From the NCBI GenBank assembly GCA_934133015.1, contig CAKPAQ010000004.1, positions 1-18,569 of the forward strand: a stretch of DNA of 18,569 bases, given 5' to 3'. The stretch is from an uncultured Bacilli bacterium. Lineage in GTDB: Bacteria > Bacillota_I > Bacilli_A > RF39 > UBA660. This document shows, in pieces, positions 13,309-18,569 of the stretch (within the stretch, counting starts at the first letter, position 1; every line of letters begins with the position of its first letter). The position numbers and the translations under genes are program-made. The notes below the pieces were generated by a model that worked only from the letters and a program-made list of their open reading frames with translations, searched no databases and was not told the DNA's origin.

Positions 13309-13610
13309 ATTATGATGTTTTTTATTTCAATAATAGGTATTACCTCACCATCTACTGTAACAATACTATTTTTTACTTGACCAGCTATTTTAGTATCATA
13401 GGTTTTATTAGAAGTTTCAATAATTACACCAATATTAAATACATACCTACTACTTTTAAATAATTTTCGTAGTTTTTGTTCTACTGTACTGCCATCATCC
13501 TTATAAACTTCATTTTTTATTATGTTATCATTTATATGATATTCATTTCTATTATTTTTTATATTTTTTGGAACTTGCTTTTTATAAATATTAGGTAATT
13601 TCTTTTCCAT
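13293..13610 (-). CDS. Hypothetical 105-residue protein, possible coat-associated
   Basis: No family is recognised with confidence. The first 35 or so residues are basic, Asn/Lys-rich and probably disordered (MEKKLPNIYKKQVPKNIK). The second half (about 55-105) alternates hydrophobic and polar residues as in a small beta barrel: VFNIGVIIETSNKTYDTKIAG, SIVTVDGEVIPIIEIKNIIIKD. There are no cysteines and no membrane segment. The ATG at 13610 has a strong GAGGAGG upstream. It faces the CotY/CotZ-like gene tail to tail, and its last codons lie within that gene's terminator. It diverges from rodA. A disordered basic N-terminus with a small beta C-terminus loosely recalls CotO-type coat morphogenetic proteins, but that is only a suggestion from layout and position. 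Confidence 0.7.
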   Translation of the reverse strand: MEKKLPNIYKKQVPKNIKNNRNEYHINDNIIKNEVYKDDGSTVEQKLRKLFKSSRYVFNIGVIIETSNKTYDTKIAGQVKNSIVTVDGEVIPIIEIKNIIIKDRL

Positions 13611-13688
13611 AGTAAAATCCTCCTCAAAATATTTTATGTAAAATAAATATTTTTAAAACAATTATTCATACTAATTGTGAGGGATATT

Positions 13689-14816
13689 ATGAAAATAACT
13701 AATGTTAAGTGGAATAAAAATCTAATATTTTGTTTAATAGCTTTTATAGTTATAAGTATTTTTAGTATATACAGTGCTCAGACTTACTTACCTAGTTATT
13801 TAGGTAATTTAGCCTTAAAACAATTAATTTGGTACTTAATTGGAATTGTCCTTATTTTATTAATAGTTAAAATTGGACATGAAAAAATAGTAAAATATTC
13901 TAGTTACCTATATATAACTGGAATAATTTTACTACTAATGTTATTACTAATTGCTGAACCAATTAACAACAGTAAGTGTTGGTTTATAATACCTGGTGTT
14001 GGCTCATTTCAGCCAAGCGAATTTATGAAGATTTTTTTAATACTTTTAGCAAGTGTTACCATCAATAACACTATTCAAGGTAAAAAAAAACTAACTCTAA
14101 AAGATGAAATAGTTATTATCTTAAAAACAGCTTTGTTATTTTTAATTCCTAGTATATTGACATTTCTAGAACCTGATACAGGTGTTGTTTTGATATATTT
14201 TATTATTTGTATTTCAATTTTATTTGTATCATGTCTTAGAAAAAGATGGTTCATCATAAGCTTAATTGGTATAGCTATTGTTATAACAAGTATTTTATAT
14301 TTGTATTTTGTAAGACAAGATGTATTTGTTAACTTATTTGGTACAAATTTATTTTATCGAATAGATAGATTATTGGACTGGAGAAATGGAACTGGAATGC
14401 AACTTGAGAATTCTCTTGCCGCTATTGGATCCTCTGGAATATTTGGACATGGTTTTAACAAGACACCTATTTATTTTCCAGAGTCTGGTACTGATTTTAT
14501 TTTTGCAGTATATGCATCAAATTTTGGCCTAGTTGGCGCTATTATTTTAGTTGGTATAATATTATTTTTTGATATTACTATTATAAATATTGCTCTTAAA
14601 GCTAAAAATAATACCGATAAGTTTATATGTACCGGTATTATTAGTATGTTAGTTTTTGGACAATTTCAAAATATTGGCATGACTTTGGGGATAGTTCCTA
14701 TTACTGGTATAACCTTACCATTTATTAGTTATGGTGGATCATCATTATTATCCTATATGTTTGTTCTAGGTCTGTTATTTAGTATCGATTATAAAAATAA
14801 CAAGACTTTAAATTAA
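13689..14816 (+). CDS. rodA: RodA-type SEDS peptidoglycan polymerase
   Basis: This is the second SEDS protein of the window, 375 residues with about ten helices. Motifs are FQPSEFMKI (107-115), EPDTGVV (161-167), FPESGTDFIFAVYASNFG (263-280, with the essential Asp at D269), and NIGMTLGIVPITGITLPFISYGGSS (328-352). The NIGM...PITGITLPF form is characteristic of RodA, which makes side-wall peptidoglycan with a class B penicillin-binding protein. The acidic pair that follows TDFIF in FtsW is replaced by AS-N. The start is the ATG at 13689 with GAGGG directly upstream; a GTG at 13677 is in frame but precedes the ribosome binding site. Because it sits beside coat genes, a SpoVE-like role in spore cortex synthesis is an alternative. 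Its stop overlaps the opposing glycosyltransferase stop by 4 bases. Confidence 0.87.
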   Translation: MKITNVKWNKNLIFCLIAFIVISIFSIYSAQTYLPSYLGNLALKQLIWYLIGIVLILLIVKIGHEKIVKYSSYLYITGIILLLMLLLIAEPINNSKCWFIIPGVGSFQPSEFMKIFLILLASVTINNTIQGKKKLTLKDEIVIILKTALLFLIPSILTFLEPDTGVVLIYFIICISILFVSCLRKRWFIISLIGIAIVITSILYLYFVRQDVFVNLFGTNLFYRIDRLLDWRNGTGMQLENSLAAIGSSGIFGHGFNKTPIYFPESGTDFIFAVYASNFGLVGAIILVGIILFFDITIINIALKAKNNTDKFICTGIISMLVFGQFQNIGMTLGIVPITGITLPFISYGGSSLLSYMFVLGLLFSIDYKNNKTLN

Positions 14817-15820
14817 AGTTTCATAACTTCTTCGTAAACTCTCTTTAATTTTTTACCAACTTCTCTTTGGTTTCTTTCAGAAAGAAGTTTCTTATTATTG
14901 CCAGTTAATGGTGGTAGTTCATTATTTAAAAACTTTTTAATTTTTATTTCAAAGTCATCTACATTTTTTGCTTTGTATATATTAACTCCATCGACAAAGT
15001 CTTCCTTAAATATTGGAATATCACGAATTATTGAATTAGTTTCACATGCACATGCTTCTATAATAGGAATACCTTCTGTTTCTTCAAATGTTGGAAACAA
15101 GTATAAATCGCAGCCATTTAAAGCACCTCTTATAACAGATCTATCAACATGACCAGCAAAAACTAGATTATCTAATTTGGTGTTGACAGCTTGTCTCACT
15201 TTTTTAGTGGCTGCTGCTAGTGGACTATGTCCAAACCAGATAAATTTATATTCTGGCATTCTCCTTGCCAATTCAACAAAATCTACAATTCCTTTTCTTT
15301 CAATATATAGTCCAATTCCTATAATTACTTTATCATTTTTACTATATCCATATGATTTTCTAAACTCTTCTCCTAATTTTTTATCTTTTTTAAAATAATC
15401 TAGTTCAACACCATTAGAAATTACATATATTTTCTTATTTTCTAGACCCTTATAGTTACTCAATAATTTCTTAGAATAATTAGTTGGAGTGATAATAACA
15501 TCCCCCAATGAATAGCATTTTATCAACCACCATTTGATAAGTTTAGATGTTTGCTTAGAAAAAATAAAGCCATTTTTGTAGTCTTCTTCTGTTGAATGAG
15601 CATGGTAAACTATCTTTTTTCCATGCCTCTTAGCTTGCTTAGCTACAAAATACGACTTTAAAAACCAAGTGTTTATATGTAATATATCATAATCATCATC
15701 TTTACTTAAAGTATATTCAATATTTTCATCTTCTAGAGCTTTGATTTGATGTTGGATTGCTTTACCAAGTCCGCTTACTCCTATTGTTTTTAACCCTTCG
15801 GCATATAATCTAATCTTCAT
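14813..15820 (-). CDS. Family 4 glycosyltransferase, possibly glycolipid synthesis
   Basis: This is a 335-residue GT-B fold enzyme of the GT4 type. The N-terminal acceptor domain includes VSGLGKAIQHQIKAL (15-29), DILHINTW and VYHAHSTEEDY (71-81). The C-terminal nucleotide-sugar domain includes GLYIERKGIVDFVELA (170-185), FIWFGH, and the E-x7-E motif E247 to E255 in EETEGIPIIEA. There is no signal peptide or membrane helix; such enzymes usually act at the inner face of the membrane. The HSTEED-type N-terminal region is one I associate with glycosyl-diacylglycerol (lipoteichoic acid anchor) transferases of low-GC Gram-positives, but the acceptor cannot be fixed from sequence. The ATG at 15820 has AGAGGTG upstream. 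It has its own extended -10 promoter. No terminator separates it from convergent rodA. Confidence 0.88.
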   Translation of the reverse strand: MKIRLYAEGLKTIGVSGLGKAIQHQIKALEDENIEYTLSKDDDYDILHINTWFLKSYFVAKQAKRHGKKIVYHAHSTEEDYKNGFIFSKQTSKLIKWWLIKCYSLGDVIITPTNYSKKLLSNYKGLENKKIYVISNGVELDYFKKDKKLGEEFRKSYGYSKNDKVIIGIGLYIERKGIVDFVELARRMPEYKFIWFGHSPLAAATKKVRQAVNTKLDNLVFAGHVDRSVIRGALNGCDLYLFPTFEETEGIPIIEACACETNSIIRDIPIFKEDFVDGVNIYKAKNVDDFEIKIKKFLNNELPPLTGNNKKLLSERNQREVGKKLKRVYEEVMKL

Positions 15821-15836
15821 ATTACACCTCTTTTAA

Positions 15837-15865
15837 ATTATAGCATAAAAATTATTAGTAGTAAA
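15837..15865 (-). promoter_or_regulatory. Extended -10 promoter of the glycosyltransferase gene
   Basis: On the minus strand, TTTACT (15860-15865), a 17-bp spacer and TATAAT (15837-15842), with TGC directly before it giving the extended -10 form. Confidence 0.7.
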
Positions 15866-15910
15866 CTTGACTATGATTATAACTAATGGTTTAAAAATGA
15901 TTTTGGCAAT

Positions 15911-15933
15911 AAAAAAACTAGCTTAGCTAGTTT
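15911..15933 (-). terminator. Intrinsic terminator of tRNA-Glu
   Basis: An 8-bp perfect stem AAACTAGC/GCTAGTTT with a 3-nt loop is followed by T4 on the minus strand, 11 bases after the tRNA. Confidence 0.9.
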
Positions 15934-15944
15934 CATTGCACACA

Positions 15945-16021
15945 TGGTGATCTGTACGGGATTCGGACCCGTGAATGCCACCTTGAGAGGGTGGTGTGTT
16001 AAACCACTTCACCAACAGACC
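15945..16021 (-). tRNA. tRNA-Glu, anticodon CUC
   Basis: A full cloverleaf on the minus strand: acceptor GGTCTGT (16015-16021) with ACAGATC (one G-U), D arm with GTGAAGTGG, anticodon stem CCACC/GGTGG around loop CTCTCAA, and T arm ACGGG/CCCGT with TCCGAAT. CCA is encoded (TGG at 15945-15947 on the plus strand). It resembles Bacillus tRNA-Glu, but the anticodon is CUC, reading GAG. Confidence 0.95.
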
Positions 16022-16042
16022 AGTATTTATCGGACTATTTAC

Positions 16043-16071
16043 ATTTTATCATAGTAACAAATTATTTTCAA
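16043..16071 (-). promoter_or_regulatory. SigA-type promoter of tRNA-Glu
   Basis: On the minus strand, TTGAAA (16066-16071), a 17-bp spacer and TAAAAT (16043-16048), 21 bases before the tRNA 5' end. Confidence 0.75.
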
Positions 16072-16110
16072 TCTTATATTTGGCATTTTGTTATTTTATA
16101 GTTTTGACGC

Positions 16111-16135
16111 AAAAAAGGGCTATATACCCTTTTTT
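16111..16135 (-). terminator. Intrinsic terminator of the ABC transporter operon
   Basis: A 9-bp stem AAAAAAGGG/CCCTTTTTT with a 7-nt loop ends in T6 on the minus strand. The ATPase stop codon (16120-16122) is in the loop and its last codons form one arm. Confidence 0.85.
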
Positions 16136-16770
16136 AGTTCATACACGATATCAGCTTTATTCGCAACATTGTTAGAATGAGTTACAATGATAATACATTT
16201 GTTTTTCTTTTTGGCTAGGTTTTTAAATATTTCCATAATTTCATCTTCTGTTTCCTTATCTAGATTACCAGTTGGTTCATCTGCTAAAATAATTTCCGGG
16301 TCATATGATAAGCTTCTAGCTATTGCGACACGCTGTTGCTCTCCACCTGACAATTTCAAAATTCTCCTATTTCCTTGCTCCTCATTTAGACCTACATCTT
16401 TTAAAAGAGCTAGTGCTCTTTGCTTTTTATTAGGAACTTTTATATTACTTATATTCATAGATAAAATTATATTTTCCATCGCTGTTAAATGTGGCAACAA
16501 ATTAAATGATTGAAATACTATTCCGATATTAGTATTTCTGTAATGATCTAAATCTAATTCTTTTAACTCACCACCATTATAGAGTATATTACCTTCCTTA
16601 TATTTTTCTAATCCTGATATTAGCGAAAGTAAAGTAGTTTTACCGCTTCCACTTTTACCTTTTATAGCATAGATTTTTCCTTTTTTAAAATAAAAATTTA
16701 TATTTTTTAGAACATAATCATTACTATCTTTATATTTATAACAAATATTTTTCATTTCTAATACATTCAT
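16120..16770 (-). CDS. ABC transporter ATPase, MacB/LolD type
   Basis: This is a 216-residue ATPase that would power the permease encoded just upstream. Walker A is GKSGSGKTT (38-46), the Q-loop is FQSFNLLPHLTAMEN (Q87), the signature is LSGGEQQR (140-147), Walker B is IILADEPTGNLD (160-171), and the H-loop is THS (H198). The LLPHLTAMEN and EPTGNLDKETEDEI segments are typical of the MacB/LolD/FtsE family, which work by mechanotransmission and not classic transport across a pore. The ATG at 16770 is separated by one base from the permease stop (16772-16774), and its AGAGAGGT ribosome binding site lies inside the permease 3' end, so translation is coupled. The substrate is unknown; in low-GC Gram-positives such pairs often export peptides or give resistance to antimicrobial peptides. 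Confidence 0.95.
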   Translation of the reverse strand: MNVLEMKNICYKYKDSNDYVLKNINFYFKKGKIYAIKGKSGSGKTTLLSLISGLEKYKEGNILYNGGELKELDLDHYRNTNIGIVFQSFNLLPHLTAMENIILSMNISNIKVPNKKQRALALLKDVGLNEEQGNRRILKLSGGEQQRVAIARSLSYDPEIILADEPTGNLDKETEDEIMEIFKNLAKKKNKCIIIVTHSNNVANKADIVYELKKGI

Positions 16771-16771
16771 T

Positions 16772-18244
16772 TTAAGACCTCTCTTTTAAAATCGTTAATG
16801 GCGAAAATTTATTTATATTGTATATGGCTGCTGCACTGCTGACTAAAGTCAAAATACTACCTATTACTATTAATTCAGAAATTATTTTTAAATCAACTGC
16901 TGCATTTATAGAGGTAATTTTTTCTAGTTTAACGACACCATTTAAATTGTTTTTATCAAACATATTGTTTTCGTTTGCATCATCTCTTCTTCCGAAGTTT
17001 TTTTCTATATTTGATATTTGTTCATTTGATGTGGATATTTCATTTTCTAATAATTTATTTGCTGTTGGAACACTTAATATAGATCCAATTCCTGTTCCTA
17101 TTATCAAAGAAATAAATGATACTATGAATAACTCTAAAACAAATTGGGAGATTACTAACCTTTTCTTCATACCTATAGTTCTAAGTACACCAATTTCATA
17201 CTTTCTTTCACGAATATTTATTACATTTAAAACTAATAATATAATGCTTCCTATTACTAAAGTCAAAATCAAAAAAGTAGTAGCAAAATTAGAAATATTT
17301 TTTATTGATTGAGTTTCATTATTAATCATATCAATATTGGTAGTTACTTGATAATTTTCATTTAATCCTTTATTTTCAACCTCTAATTGAAAATCTTCAA
17401 TATCTGTTTTATTTTTCAAGATAAATGTAGGAGTAAGCATTTGGTTTATATTACTATTATTTTTAACTATCGAACTTATAACATTTGTATTGGTTATAAT
17501 TGTATTAACACTATCAGTATAAATCGAAGCCATATCCTGCGTTGTTGTATTATCTGAATAAATACCACTAACTGTTAATTGGTAAGTATTATTATCTGAA
17601 TCAATAAATGTTATTTCATCCCCTACATTTATATTATTAATTGTTGCCAATTCATTATTAATTAAACAAGTACTATCATTAAAATCCGAACTTATTTTTC
17701 CACTTACTATTGTATAGTTACCCTCAATAAATTCATTCATTGATTCATATGAACTATAACCTATTAATTTAAAATCACCATTTGTCATTTTTTCATTTTT
17801 TATTGATTTATCATTTCGAATACTTTCTTTTGTATTATTCGTTAACTCTTGTGATGCTTTTTCTAAAGTTTCAGAATTAATATATATACTTGAAGTATAA
17901 TAATAACTTTTTACATATTTGCTTGAACCATAACTATTTATTTCATCCTCAGTTAATGACGCAATTTCATTAAAGTTTTTTATAACATTTTCTTGCATTG
18001 ATGAATTATCATCCTCAGCATTAGTATTTTTATTAAAATTGTCAATTAAATTTTTTCTATTCATTGATATTGTAGCTTGTACGCTATATTTTTTTTCATA
18101 AGAAGATATTAATCTGTTTGCACTATTTCTAATTGCTAATGTTATGCAGCAACTACATGATATCAACAATATAATAATGCCTATTAATATATTCCTTCCT
18201 ATATTTCTATTAATTGATGTAATGGCATTTTTTATAATATACAT
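16772..18244 (-). CDS. ABC transporter permease, MacB/FtsX type
   Basis: This 490-residue membrane protein has the MacB layout: a first helix at about 18-38, a large extracytoplasmic domain of about 280 residues (Asn/Ser/Thr-rich, with the MacB-core-like stretch INNELATINNINVGDEITF), then three C-terminal helices (about 325-347, 370-395, 455-480). The intracellular coupling segment NIRERKYEIGVLRTIGMKK after the second helix is the FtsX/MacB hallmark that contacts the ATPase. About 60 mostly charged residues separate helices 3 and 4. The ATG at 18244 has AGAAGG upstream; a TATTAT (18268-18273) could be its -10, with no clear -35. It forms a two-gene operon with the ATPase. Confidence 0.92.
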   Translation of the reverse strand: MYIIKNAITSINRNIGRNILIGIIILLISCSCCITLAIRNSANRLISSYEKKYSVQATISMNRKNLIDNFNKNTNAEDDNSSMQENVIKNFNEIASLTEDEINSYGSSKYVKSYYYTSSIYINSETLEKASQELTNNTKESIRNDKSIKNEKMTNGDFKLIGYSSYESMNEFIEGNYTIVSGKISSDFNDSTCLINNELATINNINVGDEITFIDSDNNTYQLTVSGIYSDNTTTQDMASIYTDSVNTIITNTNVISSIVKNNSNINQMLTPTFILKNKTDIEDFQLEVENKGLNENYQVTTNIDMINNETQSIKNISNFATTFLILTLVIGSIILLVLNVINIRERKYEIGVLRTIGMKKRLVISQFVLELFIVSFISLIIGTGIGSILSVPTANKLLENEISTSNEQISNIEKNFGRRDDANENNMFDKNNLNGVVKLEKITSINAAVDLKIISELIVIGSILTLVSSAAAIYNINKFSPLTILKERS

Positions 18245-18319
18245 TTTATTTCCTTCTTTCTGATTAAATAATAAATGTAATTTGTGAAATTTTAATGTGG
18301 AAATTTTGAATATTATATG

Positions 18320-18391
18320 AAAAAACTATTAGTTTCATAATGAAATGCACCTATTATAGGGTTCTAATCAAAATTTCACTAATAGTTTTTT
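18320..18391. repeat. 72-bp palindromic element, 14-bp inverted repeat ends
   Basis: The ends are perfect 14-bp inverted repeats (18320-18333 AAAAAACTATTAGT and 18378-18391 ACTAATAGTTTTTT). Inside are two smaller palindromes, TTTCATAATGAAA (18333-18345) and CCTATTATAGG (18350-18360). The RNA could fold as a three-way junction. A T6 tract ends the stem on either strand, so at minimum it can act as a terminator for the gene at 18409. No target-site duplication is seen. Confidence 0.6.
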
Positions 18392-18408
18392 ATTGACTAT
18401 TTATTTTT

Positions 18409-18569
18409 TTAGTTTAAACTACGTAATTTGGTTTTTATCAATAGTTTTAAATCAAGAGGTCCATCTATTTTATTTAATACAAGCATGGCGTCTTGCAATT
18501 TTCTTTTTATTGATAGAGTATCTAGTATATTAGCAGCTTCATTTCGATAATTGAAATTATCAATTGGAT
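18409..18569 (-). CDS. C-terminal fragment of an unidentified protein
   Basis: An open frame enters from the right edge on the minus strand and ends with TAA at 18409-18411. The visible 52 residues begin PIDNFNYRNEAANILDTLSI and end LLIKTKLRSLN. The fragment looks helical and charged, with no membrane segment. The start lies beyond the window. A helical C-terminus of this sort occurs in clamp-loader-type subunits among others, but this is too little to name it. The palindromic element at 18320-18391 follows and probably terminates it. Confidence 0.6.
   Translation of the reverse strand, partial: PIDNFNYRNEAANILDTLSIKRKLQDAMLVLNKIDGPLDLKLLIKTKLRSLN

Noticed and set aside
13630..13638. CATAAAATA on the minus strand, a match to the SigK -10, before the gene at 13293
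   Set aside because: No AC-type -35 at the right distance, and the predicted start falls within the GAGGAGG ribosome binding site.
13644..13673. SigG/SigF-like pair TAAATA-17 bp-CATACTA upstream of rodA
   Set aside because: Good match, but a transcript would start at about 13680, inside the GAGGG ribosome binding site at 13679-13683. In such A+T-rich sequence a chance match is likely.
16818..17312. 164-residue plus-strand open frame
   Set aside because: Antisense shadow of the ABC permease, no ribosome binding site or family resemblance. The same holds for plus-strand frames at 8177, 11217, 14898, 15177 and 16187 and minus-strand frames at 10726 and 14075.

Overview
The window is an A+T-rich stretch of a bacterial chromosome. 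It most likely comes from a low-GC Gram-positive (Bacillota), probably a compact-genome gut-type lineage of the Bacilli. The support is: TGA is used as a stop codon (for example in the histidine kinase and CHC2 genes), so this is the standard code and not the mycoplasma code; ribosome binding sites are strong AGGAGG/AGGTGA types; promoters are TTGACA/TATAAT-like with 17-bp spacers; intergenic gaps are short; and there are endospore genes (a CotY/CotZ coat protein, a YjcZ-type tiny membrane protein, a KinB-like kinase with Spo0A-box-like sites). No insertion sequence, CRISPR array or intact prophage was seen. No stretch longer than about 300 bases lacks a gene.

Layout, left to right. Positions 1-4443 (minus strand) hold trigger factor (tig), an unrecognised 284-residue protein, greA, and a protein that aligns with cofactor-independent phosphoglycerate mutase but has lost nearly all metal and catalytic residues. 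Positions 4588-5422 (plus) hold tRNA-Arg(CCU) and a stand-alone DnaG-like CHC2 zinc-finger protein. Positions 5465-10102 (minus) hold an HD-domain protein with its own promoter, then an apparent ftsW-comEA-comEC operon. Positions 10254-11067 (plus) hold a YjcZ-like sporulation microprotein and peptide deformylase. Positions 11084-12668 (minus) hold a membrane histidine kinase, preceded by three helically phased Spo0A-box-like heptamers and a membrane-anchored EIIB-like protein without its active-site cysteine.

Positions 12860-14816 hold the CotY/CotZ-like coat protein (+), an unrecognised 105-residue protein (-) and a RodA-type SEDS polymerase (+). Positions 14813-15820 (minus) hold a family 4 glycosyltransferase. 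Positions 15945-16021 (minus) hold tRNA-Glu(CUC). Positions 16120-18244 (minus) hold a MacB-type ABC transporter (permease then ATPase). The window ends in a palindromic element and the C-terminal fragment of an unidentified gene.

Themes. Housekeeping genes (protein folding, transcription fidelity, N-terminal maturation, peptidoglycan polymerisation, DNA uptake) are mixed with sporulation genes. Three proteins look like catalytically silent or stripped-down relatives of enzymes: the GpmI-like protein, the EIIB-like protein and the CHC2 protein. Intrinsic terminators are unusually clear and several extend into the 3' end of the gene they terminate. The most interesting unit is the kinase/EIIB-like pair with the 0A-box triplet, which could be a feedback node for entry into sporulation. 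That regulatory reading is inference from motifs.
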